Positions 1-11,753 of a DNA stretch of 64,000 bases are shown here, piece after piece. The number at the start of each line of letters is the position of its first letter. The first letter of the stretch is position 1. The translations under genes were made by a program, and so were the position numbers. The notes under the pieces are model-generated. The model did no database searches, was not told the origin of the DNA, and worked only from the letters and a program-made list of their open reading frames with translations. The DNA comes from Siphonodentalium dalli (taxonomy: Eukaryota; Mollusca; Scaphopoda; Gadilida; Siphonodentaliidae), in the NCBI GenBank assembly GCA_032622095.1, contig CP136061.1, positions 171,189,107-171,253,106 on the forward strand, read 5' to 3'.

Positions 1-257
1 TGTTTATGGCGGTTTTGACGGAGATGAATATTTTAACAGCATACCCACCGCCATCACCGCCCGTATCTATAATATGAGCAATAAAAGATATTTTTTTATT
101 AATACCAAATGCTCTCACCATACCCAGAAGCTGCACGTTGCATGGAAAATGATATATTGAGATGTCTGCCTAAGGTCGGATTATTTCAAGAGTCTCCCGA
201 ATGTCGTTTCATGTTGTTAGGTATATGTATATCATTACATGGTATTGGTTATAATAA

Positions 258-648
258 TTAAAGGCACGGGTGGTGTTCGTTGCAGAACTATTCATATGTG
301 ATCAAATCGCCACCAACAGATGGAATATTAAAATATATATAGCTTTGTCGAGATGTCTCCCTAAGGTCGGATTATTTCAAGAGTCTCACTAATGTCGTTA
401 ATTTTGTTAGCTATATGTATATGTATATCAGTACATGGCATTTTTATAATAATTAAAGGCACGGGTGGCGTTCGTTGCAGAACTATTCATATGTGATCAA
501 ATCGCCACCAACAGATGGAATATTAAAATATATATAGCTTTGTCGAGATGTCTCCCTAAGGTAGGATTATTTCAAGAGTCTCCCTAATGTCGTTAATTTT
601 GTTAGCTATATGTATATGTATATCAGTACATGGCATTGGTTATAATAA
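258..648 (+). repeat. 196-bp subrepeats (duplicated MITE left ends)
   Basis: Two tandem copies (258-452 and 453-648) precede the complete module at 649. Each begins with TTAAAGGCACGGG, runs through the left third of the MITE to ATGGAATATTAAAATATATA, and then carries GATGTCTCCCTAAGGTCGG and TCTCCCTAATGTCG before returning to GGTTATAATAATTAA. The unit is therefore an abortive MITE left end plus linker. Copy number per monomer varies from one to three across the array, which explains much of the monomer length variation. Confidence 0.85.
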
Positions 649-1124
649 TTAAAGGCACGGGCGGTGTTCGTTGCAGAAATATTAATATGTGGTCAAATCG
701 CCACCAACAGATGGAATATTAAAATATGTACAGTTTTGTTCATATACAAACGTAATCAGCGCGTGAATAGTGTATTGTCCTCAATGTGTACGATGATTGC
801 GTAAACAACAGCATGCTCGTGTTACAGAAGTTTTGCTTCTGTTTACATAACACAACGCAATCATATTGGTTAATCACACAAACATTATATAAACGCTCTT
901 CATTATTTCCATATAAGAAATATAGTAACAAACAACGCTCTTTATGCTTACCATATCCGGATCTATACAAAAGTCAGGAAACGTAACGTACTGTTTATGC
1001 CATAGTTATGTATGATATAACAACAAATTCTGCCTATATTTTACTATTTCGGTTTATGGCGGTTTTTGACGGAGCTGAATATTTTAACAGCATTCCCACC
1101 GCCAAAGACAGCCCGTATCTTTAA
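649..1124 (+). mobile_element. Representative array MITE module (TTAA-bounded)
   Basis: One complete module within the array. It starts with TTAA followed by AGGCACGGGCGG. It ends with the reverse complement of AGATACGGGCGG followed by TTAA. Just inside the ends are further inverted stretches: CGCCACCAACAG on the left, and CTGTTTATGGCGG with the complementary order on the right. The middle carries two direct copies of an AACGCTCTT-containing 12-mer about 41 bp apart. There is no coding capacity for a transposase. The TTAA ends fit piggyBac-type MITEs, but the inverted-repeat sequence alone does not prove that superfamily. Equivalent modules occur in every monomer. Confidence 0.8.
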
Positions 1125-4100
1125 TATGAGCAATAACAGATGTTTGTTTATTAATACCAAATGCTCTCACCATACCCAGAAGCTGCACGTTGCATGGAAA
1201 ATGATATATTGAGATGTCTGCCTAAGGTCGGATTATTTCAAGAGTCTCCCGAATGTCGTTTCATGTTGTTAGGTATATGTATATCATTACATGGTATTGG
1301 TTATAATAATTAAAGGCACGGGCGGCGTTCGTTGCAGAACTATTCATATGTGATCAAATCGCCACCAACAGATGGAATATTAAAATATATATAGCTGTGT
1401 CGAGATGTCTCCCTAAGGTCGGATTATTTCAAGAGTCTCCCTAATGTCGTTAATTTTGTTAGCTATATGTATATGTATATCAGTACATGGCATTGGTTAT
1501 AATAATTAAAGGCACGGGCCGTGTTCGTTGCAGAAATTTTAATATGTGGTCAAATCGCCACCAACAGATGGAATATTAAAATATGTACAGTTTTGTTCAT
1601 ATGCAAACATAATCAGCGAACGAATAGTCTATTGTCCTCAATGTGTACGATGATTGCGTAAACAACAGCATGCTCGTGTTACAGAAGTTTTGCTTCTGTT
1701 TACATAACACAACGCAATCATATTGGTTAATCACACAAACATTCTATAAACGCTCTTCATTATTTCCATATAAGAAAAATAGTAACAAAGAACGCTCTTT
1801 ATGCTTACCATATCCGGATCTATACAAAAGTCAGGAAACGTAACGGTTTTTTCCTTTTGTTTGTACAACAAAGCGAAAACAATTGACAATAACATACTGT
1901 TTATGCCATATTTCTGTATGATATAACAACAAATGCTGCCTATATTTTACTATTTCTGTTTATGGCGGTTTTTGACGGAGATGAATATTTTAACAGCATA
2001 CCCACCGCCAACACCGCCCGTATCTATAATATGAGCAATAAAAGATATTTTTTTATTAATACCAAATGCTCTCACCATACCCAGAAGCTGCACGTTGCAT
2101 GGAAAATGATATATTGAGATGTCTGCCTAAGGTCGGATTATTTCAAGAGTCTCCCGAATGTCGTTTCATGTTGTTAGGTATATGTATATCATTACATGGT
2201 ATTGGTTATAATAATTAAAGGCACGGGTGGCGTTCGTTGCAGAACTATTCATATGTGATCAAATCGCCACCAACAGATGGAATATTAAAATATATATAGC
2301 TTTGTCGAGATGTCTCCCTAAGGTCGGATTATTTCAAGAGTCTCACTAATGTCGTTAATTTTGTTAGCTATATGTATATGTATATCAGTACATGGCATTG
2401 GTTATAATAATTAAAGGCACGGGTGGCGTTCGTTGCAGAACTATTCATATGTGATCAAATCGCCACCAACAGATGGAATATTAAAATATATATAGCTTTG
2501 TCGAGATGTCTCCCTAAGGTAGGATTATTTCAAGAGTCTCCCTAATGTCGTTAATTTTGTTAGCTATATGTATATGTATATCAGTACATGGCATTGGTTA
2601 TAATAATTAAAGGCACGGGCGGTGTTCGTTGCAGAAATATTAATATGTGGTCAAATCGCCACCAACAGATGGAATATTAAAATATGTACAGTTTTGTTCA
2701 TATACAAACGTAATCAGCGCGTGAATAGTGTATTGTCCTCAATGTGTACGATGATTGCGTAAACAACAGCATGCTCGTGTTACAGAAGTTTTGCTTCTGT
2801 TTACATAACACAACGCAATCATATTGGTTAATCACACAAACATTATATAAACGCTCTTCATTATTTCCATATAAGAAAAATAGTAACAAACAACGCTCTT
2901 TATGCTTACCATATCCGGATCTATACGAAAGTCAGGAAACGTAACGGATTTTTCCTTTTGTTTGCACAACAAAGTGAAAACAATTGACAATAACATACTG
3001 TTTATGCCATATTTCTGTTTGATATAACAACAGATTCTGCCTATATTTTACTATTTCTGTGTATGGCGGTTTTTGACGGAGATGAATATTTTAACAGCAT
3101 ACCCACCGCCAACACCGCCCGTATCTATAATATGAGCATAATTAAAGGCACGGGCGGCGTTCGTTGCAGAACTATTCATATGTGATCAAATCGCCACCAA
3201 CAGATGGAATATTAAAATATATATAGCTTTGTTGAGATGTCTCCATAAGGTCGGATTATTTCAAGAGTCTCCCTAATGTCGTTAATTTTGTTAGCTATAT
3301 GTATATGTATATCAGTACATGGCATTGGTTATAATAATTAAAGCACGGGCGGTGTTCGTTGCAGAAATATTAATATGTGGTCAAATCGCCACCAACAGAT
3401 AGAATATTAAAATATGTACAGTTTTGTTCATATGCGAACGTAATCAGCGCGTGAATAGTGTATTGTCCTCAATGTGTACGATGATTGCGTAAACAACAGC
3501 ATGCTCGTGTTACAGAAGTTTTGCTCCTGTTTACATAACACAACGCAATCATATTGGTTAAGCACACAAACATTATATAAACGCTCTTCATTATTTCCAT
3601 ATAAGAAAAATAGTAACAAACAACGCTCTTTATGCTTACCATATCCGGATCTATACAAAAGTCAGGAAACGTAACGGTTTTTTCCTTTTGTTTGCACAAC
3701 AAAGTGAAAACAATTGACAATAACATACTGTTTATGCCATATTTCTGTATGATATAACAACAAATTCTTCCTATATTTTACTATTTCTGTTTATGGCGGT
3801 TTTTGATGGAGCTGAATATTTTAACAGCATACCCACCGCCAACACCGCCCGTATCTATAATATGAGCAATAAAAGATATTTTTTTATTAATACCAAATGC
3901 TCTCACCATACCCAGAAGCTGCACGTTGCATGGAAAATGATATATTGAGATGTCTGCCTAAGGTCGGATTATTTCAAGAGTCTCCCGAATGTCGTTTCAT
4001 GTTGTTAGGTATATGTATATCATTACATGGTATTGGTTATAATAATTAAAGGCACAGGCGGCGTTCGTTGTAGAACTATTCATATGTGATCAAATTGCCA

Positions 4101-4784
4101 CCAACAGATGGAATATTAAAATATATATAGCTTTGTCGAGATGTCTTCCTAAGGTCGGATTATTTCAAGAGTCTCCCTAATGTCGTTAATTTTGTTAGCG
4201 ATATGTATATGTATATGAGTACATGGCATTGGTTATAATAATTAAAGGCACGGGCGGTGTTCGTTGCAGAAATATTAATATGTGGTCAAATCGCCACCAA
4301 CAGATGGAATATTAAAATATGTACAGTTTTGTTCATATGCAAACGTAATCAGCGCGTGAATAGTGTATTGTCCTCAATGTGTACGATGATTGCGTAAACA
4401 ACAGCATGCTCGTGTTACAGAAGTTTTGCTTCTGTTTACAAAACACAACGCAATCATATTGGTTAATCACACAAACATTATATAAACGCTCTTCATTATT
4501 TCCATATAAGAAAAATAGTAACAAACAACGCTCTTTATGCTTACCATATCCGGATCTATACAAAAGTCCGGAAACGTAACGTTTTTTTCCTTTTGTTTGC
4601 ACAACAAAGTGAAAACAATTGACAATAACATACTGTCTATGCCATATTTATGTATGATATAACAACAGATTCTGCCTATATTTTACTATTTCTGTGTATG
4701 GCGGTTTTTGACGGAGATGAATATTTTAACAGCATACCCACCGCCAACACCGCCCGTATCTATAATATGAGCAATAAAATATGT

Positions 4785-5540
4785 TTACATAACACAACGC
4801 AATCATATTGGTTAATCACACAAACATTATATAAACGCTCTTCATTATTTCCATATAAGAAATATAGTAACAAACAACGCTCTTTATGCTTACCATATCC
4901 GGATCTATACAAAAGTCAGGAAACGTAACGTACTGTTTATGCCATAGTTATGTATGATATAACAACAAATTCTGCCTATATTTTACTATTTCTGTTTATG
5001 GCGGTTTTTGACGGAGCTGAATATTTTAACAGCATTCCCACCGCCAAAGACAGCCCGTATCTTTAATATGAGCAATAACAGATGTTTGTTTATTAATACT
5101 AAATGCTCTCACCATACCCAGAAGCTGCACGTTGCATGGAAAATGATATATTGAGATGTCTGCCTAAGGTCGGATTATTTCAAGAGTCTCCCGAATGTCG
5201 TTTCATGTTGTTAGGTATATGTATATCATTACATGGTATTGGTTATAATAATTAAAGGCACGGGCGGCGTTCGTTGCAGAACTATTCATATGTGATCAAA
5301 TCGCCACCAACAGATGGAATATTAAAATATATATAGCTGTGTCGAGATGTCTCCCTAAGGTCGGATTATTTCAAGAGTCTCCCTAATGTCGTTAATTTTG
5401 TTAGCTATATGTATATGTATATCAGTACATGGCATTGGTTATAATAATTAAAGGCACGGGCCGTGTTCGTTGCAGAAATTTTAATATGTGGTCAAATCGC
5501 CACCAACAGATGGAATATTAAAATATGTACAGTTTTGTTC
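4785..5540 (+). repeat. Internal duplication of 843-1598
   Basis: This stretch repeats 843-1598 at an offset of 3942 bp. It includes the unusual AACAGATGTTTGTTTATTAA variant seen in both places. The left breakpoint, near 4785, joins a linker (GAGCAATAAAAT) directly to the middle of a MITE module (GTTTACATAACACAACGC), so the monomer is out of register there. It looks like a tandem duplication or copy insertion rather than in-phase unequal crossing over. Confidence 0.75.
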
Positions 5541-6398
5541 ATATGCAAACGTAATCAGCGCATGAATAGTGTATTGTCCTCAATGTGTACCATGATTGCG
5601 TAAACAACAGTATGCTCGTGTTACAGAAGTTTTGCTTCTGTTTACATAACACAACGCAATAATATTGGTTAATCACACAAACATGATATAAACGCTCTTC
5701 ATTATTTCCATATAAGAAATATAGTAACAAAAAACGCTCTTTATGCTTACCATATCCGGATCTATACAAAAGTCAGGAAACGTAACGTACTGTTTATGCC
5801 ATAGTTCTGTATGATATAACAACAAATTCTGCCTATATTTTACTATTTCTGTTTATGGTGGTTTTTGACGGAGCTGAATATGTTAACAGCATACCCACCG
5901 CTAAAGACAGTCCGTATCTTTAATATGAGCAATAAAAGATGTTTTTTTATTAATACCAAATGCTCTCACCATACCCTGAAGCTGCACGTTGCATGGAAAA
6001 TGATATATTGAGATGTCTGCCTAAGGTCGGATTATTTCAAGAGTCTCCCGAATGTCTTTTCATGTTGTTAGGTATATGTATATCATTACATGGTATTGGT
6101 TATAATAATTAAAGGCACGGGCGGCGTTCGTTGCAGAACTATTCATATGTGATCAAATCGCCACCAACAGATGGAATATTAAAATATATATAGCTTTGTT
6201 GAGATGTCTCCCTAAGGTCGGATTATTTCAAGAGTCTCCCTAATGTCGTTAATTTTGTTAGCTATATGTATATGTATATCAGTACATGGCATTGGTTATA
6301 ATAATTAAAGGCACGGGCGGTGTTCGTTGCAGAAATATTAATATGTGGTCAAATCGCCACCAACAGATGGAATATTAAAATATGTACAGTTTTGTTCA

Positions 6399-7790
6399 TA
6401 TGCAAACGTAATCAGCGCGTGAATAGTGTATTGTCCTCAATGTGTACGATGATTGCGTAAACAACAGCATGCTCGTGTTACAGAAGTTTTGCTTCTGTTT
6501 ACAAAACACAACGCAATCATATTGGTTAATCACACAAACATTATATAAACGCTCTTCATTATTTCCATATAAGAAAAATAGTAACAAAGAACGCTCTTTA
6601 TGCTTACCATATCCGGATCTATACAAAAGTCAGGAAACGTAACGGTTTTTTCCTTTTGTTTGTACAACAAAGCGAAAACAATTGACAATAACATACTGTT
6701 TATGCCATATTTCTGTATGATATAACAACAAATGCTGCCTATATTTTACTATTTCTGTTTATGGCGGTTTTTGACGGAGATGAATATTTTAACAGCATAC
6801 CCACCGCCAACACCGCCCGTATCTATAATATGAGCAATAAAAGATATTGTTTTATTAATACCAAATGCTCTCACCATACCCAGAAGCTGCACGTTGCATG
6901 GAAAATGATATATTGAGATGTCTGCCTAAGGTCGGATTATTTCAAGAGTCTCCCGAATGTCGTTTCATGTTGTTAGGTATATGTATATCATTACATGGTA
7001 TTGGTTATAATAATTAAAGGCACGGGTGGCGTTCGTTGCAGAACTATTCATATGTGATCAAATCGCCACCAACAGATGGAATATTAAAATATATATAGCT
7101 TTGTCGAGATGTCTCCCTAAGGTCGGATTATTTCAAGAGTCTAACTAATGTCGTTAATTTTGTTAGCTATATGTATATGTATATCAGTACATGGCATTGG
7201 TTATAATAATTAAAGGCACGGGTGGCGTTCGTTGCAGAACTATTCATATGTGATCAAATCGCCACCAACAGATGGAATATTAAAATATATATAGCTTTGT
7301 CGAGATGTCTCCCTAAGGTAGGATTATTTCAAGAGTCTCCCTAATGTCGTTAATTTTGTTAGCTATATGTATATGTATATCAGTACATGGCATTGGTTAT
7401 AACAATTAAAGGCACGGGCGGTGTTCGTTGCAGAAATATTAATATGTGGTCAAATCGCCACCAACAGATGGAATATTAAAATATGTACAGTTTTGTTCAT
7501 ATACAAACGTAATCAGCGCATGAATAGTGTATTGTCCCCAATGTGTACGATGATTGCGTAAACAACAGCATGCTCGTGTTACAGAAGTTTTGCTTCTGTT
7601 TACATAACACAACGCAATCATATTGGTTAATCACACAAACATTATATAAACGCTCTTCATTATTTCCATATAAGAAAAATATTAACAAACAACGCTCTTT
7701 ATGCTTACCATATGCCGATCTAAACAAAAGCCAGGAAACGTAACGGGTTTTCCTTGTGTTTGCACAACAAAGTGAAAACAATTGACAATA
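6399..7790 (+). repeat. Higher-order repeat copy (offset 4799 bp from 1600-2991)
   Basis: The monomers anchored near 1645 and 2746 recur near 6444 and 7545 at a constant offset of 4799 bp. They share private variants, such as AACAAAGAACGCTCTT and TTTGTACAACAAAGCG in the first monomer of each pair and the two-subrepeat arrangement in the second. This marks a block-level duplication inside the left array. Confidence 0.75.
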
Positions 7791-8039
7791 ACATACTGTT
7801 TATGCCATATTTTTGTATGATATAACAACAAATTCTGCCTATATTTTACTATTTCTGTTTATGGCGGTTTTTGACGGAGATGAATATTTTAACAGCATAC
7901 CCAACACCGCCCGTATCTTTAATATGAGCAATAAAACTTGTGTTTTTATTATTATTATTAATACCAAATGCTCTCACCATACCCAGAAGCTGCGCGTTGC
8001 ATGGAAAATGATATATTGAGATGTCTCCCTAAGGTCGGA

Positions 8040-8130
8040 TTGACCGCATATTAATATTTCTGCAACGAACGCCGCCCGTGTCTTTAATTATGATAACCAA
8101 TGCCGTGTACTGATATACATATGCATATAG
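8040..8130 (-). repeat. Local in-place inversion inside an array monomer
   Basis: About 90 bp reads as the reverse complement of the expected array sequence. It contains AACGAACGCCGCCCGTG and ACCAATGCCGTGTACTGAT, which are the minus-strand versions of the MITE left end and the preceding linker. The right flank resumes in the normal place with AAATCGCCACCAACAG. The left flank has lost the usual subrepeat segment. It carries several substitutions relative to neighbouring copies, so it is not very recent. Confidence 0.85.
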
Positions 8131-8138
8131 CAAATCGC

Positions 8139-8805
8139 CACCAACAGATGGAATATTAAAATATATATAGCTGTGTCGAGTTGTCTCCCTAAGGTCGGAT
8201 TATTTCAAGAGTCTCCATAATGTCGTTAATTTTGTTAGCTATATGTATATGTATATCAGTACATGGCATTGGTTATAATAATTAAAGGCACGGGCGGTGT
8301 TCGTTGCAGAAATATTAATATGTGGTCAAATCGCCACCAACAGATGGAATATTAAAATATGTACAGTTTTGTTCAGATGCAAACGTAATCAGCGCGTGAA
8401 TAGTGTATTGTCCTCAATGTGTACGATGATTGCGTAAACAACAGCATGCTCGTGTTACGGAAGTTTTGCTTCTGTTTACATAACACAACGCAATTATAGT
8501 GGTTAATCACACAAACATTATATAAACGCTCTTTATTATTTCCATATAAGGAAAGTAGTAACAAAGAACGCTCTTTATGTTTACCATATCCGGATCTAAA
8601 TAAAACCTAGGAAAGGTAACGTTGTTTGCTTTTGTTTACGTAACACATTTGACGGATGTGAATATGTTAGTAGCATGCCCACCGCCGACACTGGCCGTAT
8701 CTTTTATATAGCAATAAAAGATTTTTTGTTCGTTTGATACCAAATGCTCTCACCATAACCAGAAGCTTTACGTTGCATAGAAAATGATATATCGAGATGT
8801 CTCAA
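8139..8805 (+). repeat. Diverged edge monomer shared by both array blocks
   Basis: The last monomer of the left block has private variants: CGCAATTATAGTGGTTAATC, ATAAAACCTAGGAAAGGTAACG, and a shortened right end with ACTGGCCGTATC. The same variants appear at 60240-60867 at the end of the second block. After GATATATCGAGATGTCTC the two diverge. The two blocks therefore share an edge and are probably products of one ancestral array that was duplicated or split. Confidence 0.8.
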
Positions 8806-9540
8806 GTTTTGGTTATTTGATCGGAACCAAATTTGATGTATGATTTTTCCAGTCATATTTTGTTACCAAGAAGACCCTTATCGCTTGTCCAGGATCATCT
8901 ATAAATTCTGTCCTACTTTCTAGAAAGGCAATGCCCTAAATGAATCAAATTTAAAGGGGATATGTATATTATTTAAAGGGGCATTGTGTCCTCAGTACGT
9001 ATGTGGCTTATTTCATGCTGTATTAAATTGTAATGATGTTGAGAAAATACTATTGTATAAGTTACTTTAATATAATAGTAAATAAAATGCCATACAAAAA
9101 CACTCATTGTCGAAGCAGTCAGTTGCTATTTGCAATATTGAAATACAGTATATCGAGTTTGAATATACAAGCTCTGTTTAGTTGTTTTGAACAGAAAATT
9201 AGCTATGTGATTTTATTTATATATTACTTTTATAATAAAATACAGGTAGCCCACAATCGTGCTACAATAAAATAACCCAGTAAGTCATGAGTGTTTGTGA
9301 ACCTGATTCTTTTCATGCAACTTTGTCTTGCGTGGGTTCGTGGAACTGGTTGTAATGAACATACATGTATTCTTTCTTAAACAATTAATGAATTTCTTTG
9401 CATATATATAGCATGGACACCAGTCAGAATAATTTTATTGGTGCCAACAACAATATCAGAAGGTGTATTAAACCATTCGCAATGAATGTGTTATATAATT
9501 ATTGTTTATTGACCTCCAAGTATGAAGAGCTAACGAGTTA
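8806..9540. other. AT-rich intergenic DNA, no gene seen
   Basis: I see no credible coding sequence. The longest open frame (9033-9275 +, 80 aa) has low-complexity AT-driven composition. A weak inverted repeat built on CAATGCCC and GGGGCATTG lies at about 8927-8986. Poly-pyrimidine and AATAAA-like strings are present but not linked to a gene. Confidence 0.6.
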
Positions 9541-9675
9541 TGTGGCTTATATTGACACGTATGAATACCTATACAGTGAAAAATGGGTGGCATACAATGT
9601 CAAATATAACTCTTTTGAGTAGTACTCATTAGGTGCAATAGCCTAACCTGTATATGCAATGCGCTGAAAACAGTT

Positions 9676-9718
9676 ATTAGGGAGACATATATAACGTGCT
9701 CGTACGTGTCTCCATAAT
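9676..9718. repeat. Hairpin mini-element (TTAGGGAGACA arms)
   Basis: ATTAGGGAGACA is followed within 43 bp by TGTCTCCATAAT, giving a 12-bp arm with one mismatch. The inner part also folds, as ACGTG...TACGT. It belongs to a class of 41-46-bp hairpins scattered through the window. Confidence 0.7.
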
Positions 9719-10147
9719 CACGGTTTATCACCTATCAGTTAACTTGAGAAAGTTAATATTCCCACATTACCCGCGTGTGGCTTCTATATATATATATGGA
9801 CACGTATTTATATATATACAATAAATAAGTTGGTGGCAAACAAAGCCAAATATTACTCTTTTGAGTCGCAATCATTGGGGATAATAACATAACGTGTACA
9901 TATGCAATACGTTGCAGAAACATACATGCATGCTGGTTATCTTTGTCTCCTTAATAACGGTTTATTACGTATAAGTTAATCTGAGAAAGTTAATATTCCC
10001 ACAATACCCATATAGTGGCTTCTATAGACACGTGTGTATATCAATACAGTAACAAATGAGTGGCATACAAAACAAATATAACACTTTTGAGTTGTAATCT
10101 TTAAGGACAATAACCTAACATGCATATGCAATGCGTTGAAATCCGTC

Positions 10148-10190
10148 AATAGGGAGACACATATAACCAGCATGTACGTGTCTCCCTAAT
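10148..10190. repeat. Hairpin mini-element (second tandem unit)
   Basis: AATAGGGAGACAC pairs with GTGTCTCCCTAAT, a 13-bp arm with one mismatch. It occupies the same relative position in the next 236-bp unit as the hairpin at 9676. Confidence 0.7.
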
Positions 10191-10401
10191 CATGGTTTAT
10201 TACATATCAGTTAATTTGAGAAAGTTAATATTCCCACAGTGTCCACTATGTGGCTTCTATGGACACGTATTTATACCTATACAATAACAAATTGGGTGGC
10301 ATACAAAGTCAAATATAAGTCTTTGAGTTGTCATCATTAGGTACAATAACCTAACGTGTATATGCAATGCGTTGAAAACAGTTATTGGGGAGACATATAT
10401 A

Positions 10402-10852
10402 GGTTACACTGGTGTAAATAAGGTTCCGAGTGACATCTAGCGGATGCGGGAGGAATATATAGGAGAGAATAAAATAGACACTGGGCCCTGATTGGTCAAT
10501 AGCCTTGTGTGCTTTTCACATAAAAAAATCATCACACCTCTTCCCTATGATTTCCCATAGGTAAAATAACCATTGGCACAGGAATTAACCCTTTGTAGTG
10601 AAGTTTGAATTTTTTGGTGTGGTCTAAAATATGACTGTATTTTTTTATGCGGTTCTGACACTAGTTACGAAAACATAAGATTTAAAGGCGAATTCCCTGC
10701 TAGACAGACATGATTTTTTTGTGTAAAAAGTTTCCCAAAATGTCAATTTTTCAGATTTAAAGAAAATTTTGGACCCAACATTTATATTGGCAACACTATA
10801 CGCTAAAACGTTAGCACTGAGGCCTATGGAAAACATTTACACCAGTGTAACC
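10402..10852. mobile_element. MITE copy 1 of the composite
   Basis: The terminal inverted repeat is GGTTACACTGGTGTAAAT at the left and its exact reverse complement at the right. The first half of the TIR is itself palindromic (TTACAC TG GTGTAA). The interior is non-coding. The 63-aa frame on the minus strand is duplicated only because the repeat is. By eye it is identical to copy 2. Confidence 0.9.
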
Positions 10853-11753
10853 TAAAGGGAAAAATAGCTTTTTATCATTTTTGATTCCTGGGAGTCACTT
10901 TAAAGCATTTTAATGCATTTTACAGAGCCTGGTATTTCAGTCCAATGAATATCTCATGCTTGATGTGGCTATTCTTGCTGCTGATGCCTTCTTTCACTTA
11001 CATCAGCCAAAAAAATAGTAAGATTTTTCATAAAAAATGCCAATTTTTCAAGGTATTTTCAAAAAATTTCAAGGTGGTAATAGTCACATGATAATGCAAA
11101 TGACCCATAACATGGGCATGTCAACGACACATAATTCAATTGTTATAAGAACCTAATTTAACAAGTATTTTGGATTTTATAGCCAGTGATATACATATAT
11201 ATATCATAAAAGTGTGTCATTTCCACTGGTGGGTATGGTCATTTGAAGGTTAATAGCACTAAAACTTGGACACATTTAAGAAAATGCTTCAGCAATTCAA
11301 AGAGAGCATATCTTTATTCAACTAATTCAATGTACACCCACATCCAGTTATCTTGGATCACCCTTGCAGACCTGAAAATGTCATATTTTATTCTTCAATG
11401 TGCTGATAAAGTCATGCGCTTGATGCTCAGCTGATCAGATCTGGACTCAATGACCTCACATCACCAGAAGTTCTCTCATGGAAAGAATATTGAACAGTCT
11501 TCCATAGCTGATCCAAGTTTGCAACACCAGACCCCTAAAACTGAGTGAAAATGGGGCCTGAACATGACTGGTGGTGGAAAATTGTGCTTTTTTGATGAAT
11601 AATTTGTTAAAGGGGGTGGGGTTAAATTGTGTGTGATAAATAAAGAACCACAGAAGTGATATTGTTTTTGAACACATTTTTTCCATTGATGGGAAATTCT
11701 GAAGAAATGTAGGGAGTTACAATTATTCCGCGAAAAAGCGGGCTATCGCTTTA
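10853..11753. other. Core of the composite element
   Basis: 901 bp between the two MITEs, with no recognisable gene. The longest frames (11243-11434 +, 11456-11686 -) have no family signature. The core ends are weakly inverted (TAAAGGGAAAAATAGC at the left, and TAAAGCGATAGCCCGC read from the right), which could mean that the core is itself a former element or that the composite has a second pair of ends. Confidence 0.6.

Larger units (their letters stand above)
1..8805 (+). repeat. Left block of MITE-derived tandem array
   Basis: Roughly nine monomers of a complex satellite. The anchor TGTACGATGATTGCG recurs near 788, 1645, 2746, 3476, 4381, 5587 (one substitution), 6444, 7545 and 8421, giving irregular spacings of about 730 to 1206 bp. 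Each monomer has a MITE-like module opening at TTAAAGGCACGGG and closing at CCCGTATCTTTAA, a linker with ATGCTCTCACCATACCC, and a variable number of 196-bp subrepeats. Copies differ by scattered substitutions and small indels. Short ORFs of 63-94 aa on both strands recur only because the repeat recurs. The block runs off the left edge. It ends in a diverged monomer at about 8805, followed by unrelated AT-rich DNA. Confidence 0.95.
9541..10401 (+). repeat. About 236-bp tandem repeat, each unit with a hairpin
   Basis: About four diverged copies. Landmarks recur as TTTTGAGT-like motifs near 9614, 9858, 10090 and 10322, followed by CCTAAC, GTATATGCAATGCGTTGAAA, a hairpin with GGGAGACA/TGTCTCC arms, TTGAGAAAGTTAATATTCCC, TGTGGCTTCTAT and GACACGTATTTATA. 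Spacings are roughly 243, 229 and 236 bp. The fourth unit is cut inside its hairpin by the composite element at 10402 and resumes at 12205. The 74-aa frame at 9398-9622 is part of a unit and is not conserved in the other copies. Confidence 0.85.
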
